From Chthoniobacteraceae bacterium (GTDB lineage: Bacteria; Verrucomicrobiota; Verrucomicrobiia; Chthoniobacterales; Chthoniobacteraceae), in the NCBI GenBank assembly GCA_947476255.1, contig CANJPY010000041.1, positions 1-41,383 of the forward strand: DNA of 41,383 nt, in the 5' to 3' direction. Under the pieces are notes generated by a model, which saw nothing but the letters and a program-made list of their open reading frames with translations, did not search any database and was not told the DNA's origin. Positions 1 through 8,376 of the stretch are shown here, piece by piece (position 1 is the first letter of the stretch; each line of letters begins with the position of its first letter). The translations under genes and the position numbers were made by a program.

Positions 1-60
1 AATAGAACCTCTTTTGGGCCTCACCCACTGGGTGAGCCTCCGTGCGCTGTCTCCAAAGCC

Positions 61-84
61 GGGGAAGACAGGACTGTCTTCCCC
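61..84. repeat. Perfect 11-bp inverted repeat (hairpin)
   Basis: GGGGAAGACAG at 61-71 and CTGTCTTCCCC at 74-84 are exact reverse complements separated by two bases (GA). No T-run follows, so a simple intrinsic terminator is not indicated. The gene that might end here lies outside the window, so a role at the 3' end of an upstream transcript cannot be excluded. Confidence 0.7.
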
Positions 85-144
85 ATGTGCTCACTTTCCC
101 ATGGAGCGCGAAACTGCCTGAACCCGGAGGGTTCCCAGCCATTA

Positions 145-346
145 GCCGGCGGTTGAGCGAAGCGACACCACCGGTACCTTCCAGCCCCACAAACACGCAT
201 CCCAAAGGGATGCCAGAGTGTGCTGGGGCTGTCTGAAGCTGCGTGAGACCGGTGAAGAACCTACGCTTGGCGCAGTCTTGCATCCCTCCGGGATGCCTTG
301 TTTTGTGGTCTGACAACCGGTGGTGTCGCTTCGCTCAACCACCGGC
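145..346. repeat. 202-bp element bounded by 30-bp inverted repeats
   Basis: Bases 145-174 and 317-346 are inverted copies with one mismatch in 30; both contain GGTTGAGCGAAGCGACACCA or its complement. The interior carries two hairpins with the same 7-bp stem (197-213, 280-296). A 68-codon frame on the minus strand spans the element, but its predicted peptide is only the translation of the repeat. No transposase is encoded, so this would be a non-autonomous, MITE- or REP-doublet-like element. Confidence 0.7.
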
Positions 347-601
347 AAATGGCGGTGATGCCTCCGGCATCTGATCTCCCTTTGCCGTTTTTAGGTTAAC
401 GGGTGGAATGAGTTGTCTCTAGCCGCCACACTGCTCACCAAGGAGCACTGCACTGGCGAGGGAAGACACGGTGGGAAACGGGAGGAGTTTTCTCATCTGT
501 CCGACGGTAGCAGTTTCAAGAGTCTTTTGCGTGTCGGTAAAACTACCGACCGCACTGGCCATGCTCTCGGGATTGTCGAGCGCTCTCAACGAGTCTAGTG
601 T

Positions 602-2209
602 ATGGGTGTGGCACACTCATTCCAATCCCAGTCAACGATCCGGCCTGTGGTTTGGAATTCGTGCCCATCATGGACTACGGCTCAGCTGTCGGGGCTGTTT
701 TTTTTACTGCTTGGGACCAACCCGACGCTGGCGGCCGAGAAGCCCGCTTTCGCGGTTGAAGCAATTGAAGCAGACGGAGTGAAACTTCCGCTTGGCGGGG
801 AAACCACCGGTCCGCTCAAACTCCGTTCGAATACGCGCTCATTGGACATCACCTTTGCCCCCGTTCGGAGCGCCAGCGCTGTGCCTCTCCGCTTCCGCTA
901 TCAGCTGGACGGCTTCGACCTGGGGTGGCGCGATCCCATTGGCGTGATGCGCTTTGCGGTGCGATTCAACGACGCGGCAGACAACACAATTTCGGGGGAG
1001 GAGTTTGACGCTTATGGTGAGAGTCCTGGCTGGACTGGCGTGCCCGAGACGGCCCGGTTTAAAGAGCGCCAAGAGACGCTGGAGGTGCCGCAAGGGGCCA
1101 CCCGCCTGCAGGCTTGGCTCAGCAGTGCGGGGCCCCAGCAAACCATGGGCGTCTACGCATTAGATGGCCTGGAGGTGATGATTATGTCGAGCTCTCCAAC
1201 GCTCGAGGAGCGCTCCGTGGGAATGATCCCGCCAACCGGCTCTTTGATGGACAAAAGCGCCGGCACCCCAACGGGTTGGGCGCGGCATGGAACCAGCCTG
1301 GGCATTGCACAGATCCGTCCCCAGGCAGGCAGGCCGCCCCTGATTATTATGCGCGATGACCGCCCGGACGCCTTTGGCGGCTGGCTGACCCGGGGCTCGA
1401 AGGATCTCCCTCTTGCGGGTGCGTCCAAGATCCTGCTGAAATGGCGCGAAGCCTACTCCATTGGCTGGGGGGGCGGTGCACGGGTGTCGTATCCGTACCT
1501 TCCTGCGGGGGAGTACCGGTTGCGGATTCAAACTCTGAGCGTTGAGGGCCTGCCGCTGGGTAACGAGTCAGTGATGCGCCTTTTGGTGGTTCCTCCCTTC
1601 TACCAGACGCGCGGCTTCTGGATTTGCCTCGCTGGCTTGGTGTCAGCGGCGCTCGGACTCTTGGTGCGGCAATTCACTCGCAGAAGATTGCAGCGCCGCC
1701 TCGACGTGCTCGAGAGCGAGCGCGCTGTGGAGCGCGAGCGCGGCCGGATCGCGCGCGACCTGCACGACAACCTTGGCGCCGATTTGACCCATCTGGCGCT
1801 GCTGAGCGATCTTGCCCAGGCTGATGCGGGTGATGTGAACAAGGCGAAGTTTCACTTCGACCAGATTTTTGATCTTGCCCAGAGCCTGACGCGCCAGGTG
1901 GACGAGATGGTCTGGGCTGTGAATCCGGCGAATGATTCGCTCAAGGGTTTTGTGCCTTTTCTCAGCAACTACTCTCAGAACTACCTTCTTGCAGCCGGTC
2001 TTCCCTGCAGGCTTGATCTGCCCGACTCTTTAGAGGACGTACCCTTGTCGTCTGCGCAAAGGCATCACCTGTTCTTGACGGTGAAAGAAGCGCTGCACAA
2101 CATCGTGAAGCATGCACACGCGACGGAGGCGCGGCTGTCTGTGCGCATTCACCAGAGATTGCTCACCATCCGGGTTGAAGACAATGGACGCGGTATCGCA
2201 ACGGTGTGA
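602..2209 (+). CDS. Membrane sensor histidine kinase (HisKA_3 type), C-terminus cut by frameshift
   Basis: The protein has a hydrophobic export segment (residues 29-45), an extracytoplasmic region with a Y_Y_Y-like motif (YQLDGFDLGW, about 98-107), and a transmembrane helix near 337-357. A basic coiled-coil follows, then the HisKA_3 dimerisation segment with the phospho-acceptor His in RDLHDNLGADLT. The HATPase domain has its N box (KEALHNIVKHAHA) and G1 box (VEDNGRGI). The frame then stops at 2207-2209, before the G2 box. The G2 box and final strand continue in the next frame up to 2324, so a one-base insertion near 2207 has probably broken the gene. It would sense an unknown external signal and phosphorylate the regulator encoded next. 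No Shine-Dalgarno supports ATG 602; GTG 647 is an alternative. Confidence 0.8.
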   Translation: MGVAHSFQSQSTIRPVVWNSCPSWTTAQLSGLFFLLLGTNPTLAAEKPAFAVEAIEADGVKLPLGGETTGPLKLRSNTRSLDITFAPVRSASAVPLRFRYQLDGFDLGWRDPIGVMRFAVRFNDAADNTISGEEFDAYGESPGWTGVPETARFKERQETLEVPQGATRLQAWLSSAGPQQTMGVYALDGLEVMIMSSSPTLEERSVGMIPPTGSLMDKSAGTPTGWARHGTSLGIAQIRPQAGRPPLIIMRDDRPDAFGGWLTRGSKDLPLAGASKILLKWREAYSIGWGGGARVSYPYLPAGEYRLRIQTLSVEGLPLGNESVMRLLVVPPFYQTRGFWICLAGLVSAALGLLVRQFTRRRLQRRLDVLESERAVERERGRIARDLHDNLGADLTHLALLSDLAQADAGDVNKAKFHFDQIFDLAQSLTRQVDEMVWAVNPANDSLKGFVPFLSNYSQNYLLAAGLPCRLDLPDSLEDVPLSSAQRHHLFLTVKEALHNIVKHAHATEARLSVRIHQRLLTIRVEDNGRGIATV

Positions 2210-2324
2210 TGGGACGGGCAACATGCATCAACGCCTCAGCAGCATCGGCGGGACGTTCGAGCGGACCAGTACACCCAACAATGGGACGGCGGTTTCGCTG
2301 ACGCTTCCCCTTGGCAAAGCCTAA
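2210..2324 (+). pseudogene. Out-of-frame end of the histidine kinase HATPase domain
   Basis: Read one base out of phase with the gene before it, this stretch encodes DGTGNMHQRLSSIGG and then a GTAVSLTLPL strand, ending at a stop 9 bases before the response regulator. These are the G2 box and last beta strand of a HisKA_3-type ATPase domain, which the upstream frame lacks. Restoring one base near 2207 would give one protein of about 573 residues. Either the gene is inactive or the assembly carries a one-base error. Confidence 0.75.
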
Positions 2325-2333
2325 TAAAACAAA

Positions 2334-2975
2334 ATGCCAATCACTGTTGCCATAGTAGAAGACGATGCACGGATTCGCCGTAGCCTTGCCGCGATGCTTG
2401 GCACTGCGAGTGACATCGAATGTGTCGGACAGTTTCCCAACGCCGAGGAAGCGCTGCGAAAGGTGCCGACACTCAAGCCGCGTGTGATTTTTATGGATAT
2501 TCACCTTCCCGGAATGAGCGGGGTGGATTGCGTTCGCGAGATTGCCGGCACTGTTCCCAAGCCCCAGATCGTGATGCTCACCAGTTACGACGACAGCGAC
2601 GCCATTTTCAGCAGCCTTAGCGCCGGAGCGTGCGGCTACCTGCTCAAGCCGATCCGGACCGCACAGCTTATTGCCGCCGTCCGGGATGTTTATTCCGGTG
2701 GCGCCCCCATGAGCGGGCAGATCGCCCGCCGCGTCGTGGAGGCGTTCAACAAGCCTGCGCTCAAACCTTCCGTGTCCCCGGCACACCCTTCGCTTTCGGA
2801 GCGTGAAACGCAAATTCTCCAACTGCTCTCCGAGGGCTACTTATATAAGGAGATTTCAGACAAACTCTCCATCAGCTACTCCACGGTGCGGACGCACATT
2901 GAGAGAATCTACGAAAAACTGCACGTACAGTCCCGCGACCAAGCCGTCGCCCGGATGAATCTTAGGATGCCCTAG
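2334..2975 (+). CDS. NarL/FixJ-family response regulator with LuxR-type HTH
   Basis: This 213-residue cytoplasmic transcription factor has an N-terminal receiver domain (about 1-120) with the acidic pair at 10-11, phospho-acceptor Asp55 (FMDIHLPG), Thr83 and Lys105 (LLKP). The C-terminal LuxR/GerE helix-turn-helix (about 148-208) carries the family signature LSERETQILQLLSEG and KEISDKLSISYSTVRTHIERIYEKL. It starts 9 bases after the out-of-frame kinase end, so kinase and regulator form an operon and probably a cognate pair. If the kinase is truly broken, this regulator may be unphosphorylated or served by another kinase. Targets are unknown. The start has no Shine-Dalgarno; the leader is A-rich. 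Confidence 0.93.
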   Translation: MPITVAIVEDDARIRRSLAAMLGTASDIECVGQFPNAEEALRKVPTLKPRVIFMDIHLPGMSGVDCVREIAGTVPKPQIVMLTSYDDSDAIFSSLSAGACGYLLKPIRTAQLIAAVRDVYSGGAPMSGQIARRVVEAFNKPALKPSVSPAHPSLSERETQILQLLSEGYLYKEISDKLSISYSTVRTHIERIYEKLHVQSRDQAVARMNLRMP

Positions 2976-3446
2976 GACTCCGTAGAGCGAACTTGCACGG
3001 ACGGGATTTGGCTGGTTTAAGCGAAGGCACCGGATGAGAACACGCTATGTGCTTAATCTGAGGGATTACGAGCAGAAATTGTGGACTGCGCTGACGCCCC
3101 ACCCGGACCACGAACGCACGGTAGATTATCCGCGCTCGGGCGCAGTTGATGAGAGACGTGTGCGCGTATTGCCGAATCTGTCCGGCCGGCGCTGGAACCC
3201 GAGTCTAAGTCCTCTGCCGCCCCGGACTCCCACTGGAGGACTATCTTAGGATACCTCCCCCACGCTCCGCCGCTGCTCCAAAGGGTCCCGGCGATGTCGA
3301 AGCGGATCAGTGAGGCCGGACTCATTTGTTCCTCTCGCATACAACTCCCACCTCCCCGCCCCAACCGGTGTAGATATCAGGACGGAAGATATTTCGCTTA
3401 ATTAGACCAGCACGAGGCAACCCATTTCTGGAGGATTCGCCGAACA
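2976..3446. other. Gene-poor stretch between regulator and PSCyt1 operon
   Basis: About 470 bp without a convincing gene. A 71-codon frame at 3034-3249 has no recognisable domain and no ribosome-binding site, and I do not call it. No strong terminator is visible after 2975. The right edge leads into the dyad element upstream of 3505. Confidence 0.5.
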
Positions 3447-3496
3447 GCGTGTCGGTAATTCTTCCGACATGCGAAAATTACGATATGGTCCATACT
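3447..3496 (+). promoter_or_regulatory. Dyad operator-like element with downstream -10-like hexamer (site 1)
   Basis: The core TGTCGG-N8-CCGACA occupies 3450-3469, with flanks that extend the dyad. A CATACT hexamer, -10-like, starts 21 bases after the core (3491-3496). The same 25-bp element, identical at 24 positions, occurs at 10556-10580, also 21 bases from a -10-like hexamer. The position just upstream of -10 fits an activator or specialised promoter element. A start point about 7 bases after the hexamer would leave almost no leader before ATG 3505. Function is inferred from repetition and position only. Confidence 0.55.
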
Positions 3497-3504
3497 GTTA
3501 CCAC

Positions 3505-6500
3505 ATGAGACCTGCCTCCAGAGCACTCGCTGTCCTCCCTGCCCTTCTTCTATACCTCAGCGTCGGCGCCGGAATTGGCGACGCCGTCGAACTGTCGGCC
3601 ACGCTCAGTTTCAATCGAGACGTGCGGCCGATCCTTTCCGACAAGTGTTTTGCTTGCCATGGTTTTGATCCCCACACGCGCAAAGCTGCGCTGAGGCTTG
3701 ATACGCCCGAAGGTGCCACGGCTGAGATTGATGGCGTACGTGCGATCGTGCCGGGAGACCTGACGAAGAGCGAGGCCTGGCTGCGGATCGTGAGCGAAGA
3801 CAAAGAAGAAGTGATGCCGCCGCCGAAGTCGCACAAGACGCTGAACGCGGCGGAAAAAAACATCCTCAAGCAATGGATCACCGAGGGTGCGCACTATCAA
3901 AAGCACTGGTCTTTCGAGCCACCGCAACGCTCACCCAAGTCGGAGGTGCGGGACAAGAGCTGGGAGAGGAATCCGATCGACGCTTTCGTGCTGAAAAGTC
4001 TGGAAACAAGTGGGTTGAAACCAGCGGCCGAGGCGGACCGCCTGACCCTGGCAAGGCGGCTGTCGCTGGATCTCACGGGCCTGCCACCGAAGCCGGCGGA
4101 GGTGGAAGCATTCGTGAACGACAAGTCACCGAATGCCTACGACAAGCTGGTCGCGAAGCTCATGGACTCGCCGCGCTGGGGCGAGCATCGCGGTCGCTAC
4201 TGGCTGGATGCGGCACGCTATGCGGACACGCATGGCATCCACGTGGATTCCTACCGCGAGATCTGGCCGTATCGCGATTGGGTGATCGCGGCGTTCAATC
4301 GCAACCAGCGTTTCGATCACTTCACGGTGGAACAACTCGCCGGCGACCTCCTGCCAGAGCCGACCCGCGAGCAGCTCGTTGCCACGGGCTTTCATCGCTG
4401 CAACATCACAACGAGTGAGGGCGGAACGATCGATGAAGAAAATCTTGCCCTGTATGCAAACGACCGTGTGACGACGACTTCGTGGGTATGGCTTGGGCTC
4501 ACGACGAACTGCGCGGCGTGTCATGACCACAAGTTCGACCCGATCACGCAGAAGGACTTTTACTCGATGGCGGCTTTTTTTCGAAACACGACCCAGCCCC
4601 CGAAGGACGGGAACGCGAAGGACACGAAGCCCGTGGTCTATCTGCCTGAGGCTAAGGACGAAGTGCGGCATAAGGAGTTGCCGTCGCTCATCGCGGGCCT
4701 GCGTGATTCCTTGAACAAACGCCGGGGCGCGGCGCTGCCCACCATCAATGAATGGTTGAAGACGGCGAAGTCCGAAGCGGCGGACATCGCACCCGACGCG
4801 CTGGTGGCAAAGATCGAGCTCAAAGACGGCGCGCTCGACGCAGGCGCGACAGCCTCGGGCGCCCTCGAATGGCACGACGGCGGACATGCGGGTAGCGCGC
4901 CGGTTTTCAACGCCAATGCGAGTGTCGAATTCGGCGACGTGGCGGACTTTGACAAGAGCCAGCCCTTCGCCATCGCCGCGTGGGTGAAGATGCCCGCGAT
5001 CCTGAGTGCCCCAGCAACAATCGTGGGTCGGCTCGACGACCGCAAAGGTCGTAATGGCTGGGAGTTGTTCGTGCAGGGCAGGTCTGTGGGCTTGCAAATC
5101 TTCGGGCAGAATCCGGATGGCTTTATCCGCGTCTTCACCAGAGGCGCGTTGCTCGATGCCGGCAAGTGGGCGCATGTGCTCACGATGTATGACGGCTCCG
5201 GCACCGCTGGGGGGGTGCGCGTGTTCGTAAACGGCCGCTCGCAGTCGGTTGTCACGCAGGGGGCTCCTCTGAAAGGCGCCATCAATGCGTCCGTGCCGTT
5301 GCGCGTGGGCCGCCGCGAAGTGAGGTCGCCGCTTGCCGGCGGTCTGGTCCAGGACGTGCGTGTTTTTTCGCGGCAGCTCAAGTCCGGTGAGGTGCGCTGG
5401 CTGCCGGAACTCGACAAGTTGCAGGAAGCCCTCGCGCTCGCGCCCGAGAAGCGCACGCAGCCACAGAAGGCGGCGCTGAACAATTACTTCCTCGACGTGA
5501 TCGACACCGCACAGGTGGCACTCACAGAAAACGCCGAGTCGCTCGAAGCCGAACTCGTGGACATCCGCGCGCGTGCCGCTGTCTCGCATATCCAGCAGGA
5601 GAAACCCGGCATGCCGATGGCGAACATCCTCATGCGCGGAGCATACGACAAAGTGGGCGAGCAAGTCGGTCCTGCGGGCCTCAGCGCGCTGCACCCGATG
5701 CCACCGGACGCACCGAAGAACCGACTAGGACTCGCACGCTGGTTGGTGTCGCCGGATAATCCGCTCACAGCACGAGTCACGGTGAACCGCTTCTGGCAGG
5801 AAGTGTTTGGCACCGGTCTGGTAAAGACCGTCGAGGACTTCGGTTCGCAGGGCGAAAGGCCGGAGAACCAAGAACTGCTCGACTGGCTCGCCGTGGAGTT
5901 TCGCGAATCCGGTTGGGATGTGAAGAAGCTCTTCACCCTCATGGTCACCTCGGCGACGTATCGCCAGGCGTGCAAAATCACGCCGGAGAAACTGGAGCGT
6001 GATCCGCAAAACCGCCTACTCTCACGCGGGCCGCGTTTCCGCATGGATGCGGAAATGATCCGCGATTACGCGCTGGCAGCCAGCGGCTCGTTGTCGCCGA
6101 AAATGGGCGGACCGGGAACCAAGCCCTACCAGCCTGCGAACATCTGGGAAGCCGGATCGAACATTGGCAACCCGCGCTACGAACAGGACAAGGGCGAGAG
6201 CTTGTATCGCCGGACGATCTATAACTTCTGGAAACGTCAGGCGCCGTCGCCAAACATGGAGATCTTCAACGCGCCCTCGCGCGAGTCCTGCACCGTGCGC
6301 AGGGAGCGTACGAATACCCCGATTCAGGCACTCGTGACCCTGAACGATCCGCAGTTTGTGGAAGCCGGGCGCCGACTGGCGGAGACGGCTTTAAAGAAAG
6401 GCGGTGGTCAGGCCGCTGCAATTTCGCTGATGTTCCGCAGCGTGTTATTGCGGCCACCGACCACCGAGGAAGCTTCCGTGGTCGCGCACACCGCGAGCAG

Positions 6501-6657
6501 TCTGGAGCGCCAGTTCGCAGAAAATCCGGAACGTGCTCAAGCGTTTCTGGCTGTCGGAGACAGCAAAGCCGATACCGCGCTTCCCGCCGCGCAGTTTGCC
6601 GCGCTCTCCGTAGTGGCGAGCCAGCTCCTCAATTTAGACGAAGCCCTCAACAAATAG
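3505..6657 (+). CDS. PSCyt1-DUF1549-LamG-DUF1553 secreted cytochrome-like protein
   Basis: A 1050-residue exported protein of a family expanded in Planctomycetes and Verrucomicrobia. Order: signal peptide (1-27); PSCyt1 cytochrome domain with haem motif CFACH (Cys48, Cys51, His52); DUF1549 (about 155-365) with a second CxxCH (Cys336, Cys339, His340); an inserted LamG/concanavalin-like domain (about 466-625); DUF1553 (about 710-965). These proteins are usually linked to extracellular polysaccharide use, but the reaction is unknown. I start at ATG 3505 rather than 3469 because it begins a clean signal peptide and because 3469 lies inside the dyad element. The DUF1501 gene follows 9 bases later, the usual pairing, so the two probably act together in the periplasm. 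Confidence 0.9.
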   Translation: MRPASRALAVLPALLLYLSVGAGIGDAVELSATLSFNRDVRPILSDKCFACHGFDPHTRKAALRLDTPEGATAEIDGVRAIVPGDLTKSEAWLRIVSEDKEEVMPPPKSHKTLNAAEKNILKQWITEGAHYQKHWSFEPPQRSPKSEVRDKSWERNPIDAFVLKSLETSGLKPAAEADRLTLARRLSLDLTGLPPKPAEVEAFVNDKSPNAYDKLVAKLMDSPRWGEHRGRYWLDAARYADTHGIHVDSYREIWPYRDWVIAAFNRNQRFDHFTVEQLAGDLLPEPTREQLVATGFHRCNITTSEGGTIDEENLALYANDRVTTTSWVWLGLTTNCAACHDHKFDPITQKDFYSMAAFFRNTTQPPKDGNAKDTKPVVYLPEAKDEVRHKELPSLIAGLRDSLNKRRGAALPTINEWLKTAKSEAADIAPDALVAKIELKDGALDAGATASGALEWHDGGHAGSAPVFNANASVEFGDVADFDKSQPFAIAAWVKMPAILSAPATIVGRLDDRKGRNGWELFVQGRSVGLQIFGQNPDGFIRVFTRGALLDAGKWAHVLTMYDGSGTAGGVRVFVNGRSQSVVTQGAPLKGAINASVPLRVGRREVRSPLAGGLVQDVRVFSRQLKSGEVRWLPELDKLQEALALAPEKRTQPQKAALNNYFLDVIDTAQVALTENAESLEAELVDIRARAAVSHIQQEKPGMPMANILMRGAYDKVGEQVGPAGLSALHPMPPDAPKNRLGLARWLVSPDNPLTARVTVNRFWQEVFGTGLVKTVEDFGSQGERPENQELLDWLAVEFRESGWDVKKLFTLMVTSATYRQACKITPEKLERDPQNRLLSRGPRFRMDAEMIRDYALAASGSLSPKMGGPGTKPYQPANIWEAGSNIGNPRYEQDKGESLYRRTIYNFWKRQAPSPNMEIFNAPSRESCTVRRERTNTPIQALVTLNDPQFVEAGRRLAETALKKGGGQAAAISLMFRSVLLRPPTTEEASVVAHTASSLERQFAENPERAQAFLAVGDSKADTALPAAQFAALSVVASQLLNLDEALNK

Positions 6658-6666
6658 ATCCCCGCC

Positions 6667-8145
6667 ATGAACTGCAATTCACACTTGTTCGCGGACCTTC
6701 CCGCAGAGACACGACTCGCCCTGACGCGCCGCCAATTATTCGCCCGTGGACGCAACGTGCTTGGCGCCGCCGCACTGGGATCGCGGCTCAGCGAGGGAGC
6801 CACACGCACGCTTGCGGGCGGAGGCGGGCCCACGTTGCCTCACTTTCCCGCGAAGGCAAAGAACATCATCTACCTGCACATGGTCGGCGGGCCCTCGCAG
6901 ATGGACCTCTACGACTACAAGCCGGAGATGGTCAAGATGTACGACAAGGACCTGCCAGACAGCATCCGCAAAGGTCAGCGGCTCACAGGGATGACGAGCA
7001 ATCAAGCTCGGTTTCCTATCGCGCCGTCCAAATACCGATTCGCTCCGGCAGGCCAGTGCGGGCTGTGGATGAACACGGAGTTGCTGCCTTACACGGCGAA
7101 GTCCGTGGACGACATGGCGTTTATCCGTTCGATGTTTACCGAGGCGATCAACCACGAGCCCGCGATCACCGAGATGCAGACCGGTTCACAGATCCCAGGG
7201 CGCGCGTGCATGGGCTCATGGGTGAGCTACGGACTCGGTTCGACGAATCAGAATCTGCCAACCTTTGTCGTGCTCGTTGCCAAGCCGACCAACCGCGCAC
7301 AGGAGCAGCCGGTCTCTGGCAAACTGTGGACGAGCGGTTTCCTGCCGGGCGAACATGCTGGCGTGAGCCTCCGCAGTTCCGGCGATCCGATCCTGTATAT
7401 CAACAACCCCGAGGGCATCACGCGCGAGATGCGACGCGAGCAGCTTGACGGCCTTAATAAGCTCAACGAGATGGCTTTCAGCGCAGTCGGTGATCCCGAA
7501 ACGCACACGCGTATCCAGCAATACGAGATGGCCTTCCGCATGCAAGCAAGCGTTCCCGAGCTGACAGACCTGAGCAAGGAGCCCGCTCACATTTTTGAGC
7601 TCTACGGTGAGGAAGCGAGGAATTCGGGTAGCTTTGCCAACAGCCTGCTGATGGCCCGCCGGCTCACCGAGCGCGGTGTGCGCTTCGTACAGGTCTACCA
7701 CAACAACTGGGACCACCACTCCGACGTAAGCCGGCGCATGCCCAGCCAGTGCAAAGACATCGACCAGCCCACACACGCGCTCATCGAAGACCTCAAACAG
7801 CGCGGTCTTTTTGAAAGCACCCTCATCATCTGGGGCGGCGAATTCGGCCGCACGATCTATTCGCAGGGCGGCCTCACGCACGAGAATTATGGACGCGACC
7901 ACCACCCGCGCTGCTTTACCATGTGGATGGCCGGCGGCGGAGTGAAAGGCGGCACGATCTACGGCGAAACGGACGATTTCAGCTACAACATCGTAAAGGA
8001 TCCCGTGCATGTGCGCGATTTCCACGCCACGGTGTTGCACCTCCTCGGCGTCGATCACGAGCGCTTTACCTACCGAGCGCAAGGGCTCGACTTCCGACTC
8101 TCCGGGGTGGAAAAAGCGAACGTAGTAAAAGCGGTCGTTCTCTGA
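6667..8145 (+). CDS. DUF1501 protein, Tat-exported
   Basis: The 492-residue protein starts with a twin-arginine type leader (TRRQLFARG, Arg21-Arg22, then an Ala/Gly-rich segment). The DUF1501 domain, which has an alkaline-phosphatase/sulfatase-like fold, fills the rest. Family blocks visible are LHMVGGPSQMDLYD near the start, NNWDHHSDV and IIWGGEFGRT in the middle, and GRDHHPRCFTMWMAGGGVKGG near the end; the His/Asp clusters are probable metal ligands. It is translated 9 bases after the PSCyt1/DUF1553 gene. The pair is a standard PVC module near sulfatases, so a hydrolytic or substrate-binding role in the periplasm is inferred; the substrate is unknown. Confidence 0.9.
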   Translation: MNCNSHLFADLPAETRLALTRRQLFARGRNVLGAAALGSRLSEGATRTLAGGGGPTLPHFPAKAKNIIYLHMVGGPSQMDLYDYKPEMVKMYDKDLPDSIRKGQRLTGMTSNQARFPIAPSKYRFAPAGQCGLWMNTELLPYTAKSVDDMAFIRSMFTEAINHEPAITEMQTGSQIPGRACMGSWVSYGLGSTNQNLPTFVVLVAKPTNRAQEQPVSGKLWTSGFLPGEHAGVSLRSSGDPILYINNPEGITREMRREQLDGLNKLNEMAFSAVGDPETHTRIQQYEMAFRMQASVPELTDLSKEPAHIFELYGEEARNSGSFANSLLMARRLTERGVRFVQVYHNNWDHHSDVSRRMPSQCKDIDQPTHALIEDLKQRGLFESTLIIWGGEFGRTIYSQGGLTHENYGRDHHPRCFTMWMAGGGVKGGTIYGETDDFSYNIVKDPVHVRDFHATVLHLLGVDHERFTYRAQGLDFRLSGVEKANVVKAVVL

Positions 8146-8376
8146 GACACAGATAAGCCCAGCAAAGAAAAGCCCGGGGGGGACAATCTGCGGGTTCCCC
8201 CTCCTCCGATCCCGGCGAGCCCCCACCCCTCGCCGCACGGCCGTCAAATCATCTTCTCAGACTGTCGTTGCCCGCTCGCAGTTAACCACGCCCCAGCCTT
8301 TTACGAGAACTCCGACAGATGCCTGAGTATACGTGGCATCCGTGTGAGGATTCCGACCTGCGTACAAAATCTCGGT
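8146..8376. other. Convergent intergenic region
   Basis: This 231-bp gap lies between the ends of the forward DUF1501 gene and the reverse sulfatase gene. A G-run near 8175-8182 can pair imperfectly with a C-run near 8200-8207, which could form a weak stem, but no T-tract follows. No gene is supported. Confidence 0.4.

Larger units (their letters stand above)
20..371. repeat. Cluster of short palindromes (REP/BIME-like)
   Basis: Within about 350 bp there are at least seven perfect or near-perfect inverted repeats: CTCACCC/GGGTGAG (20-36), an 11-bp-arm palindrome (61-84), GAACCC/GGGTTC (120-134), the long pair 145-174/317-346, two hairpins with the same stem GCATCCC/GGGATGC (197-213 with loop AAA and 280-296 with loop TCC), and GATGCC/GGCATC (357-371). 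No credible gene overlaps them; the reading frames across the area are by-products of the repeats. They resemble dispersed extragenic palindromes of Verrucomicrobia. No transposase that could move them lies in the window. Confidence 0.75.

Noticed and set aside
142..348. 68-codon frame across the left inverted-repeat element
   Set aside because: Both ends translate the inverted repeat itself, and there is no domain, start signal or partner gene; it is a by-product of the repeat.
3034..3249. Possible 71-residue protein before the PSCyt1 operon
   Set aside because: No recognisable motif, no ribosome site, and an Arg/Pro-rich composition typical of chance frames in GC-rich DNA.
4126..5694. Long reverse frame (over 500 codons) opposite the PSCyt1 gene
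   Set aside because: The forward frame has clear domains; the reverse peptide is His/Arg-rich without motifs, as expected for a shadow frame.
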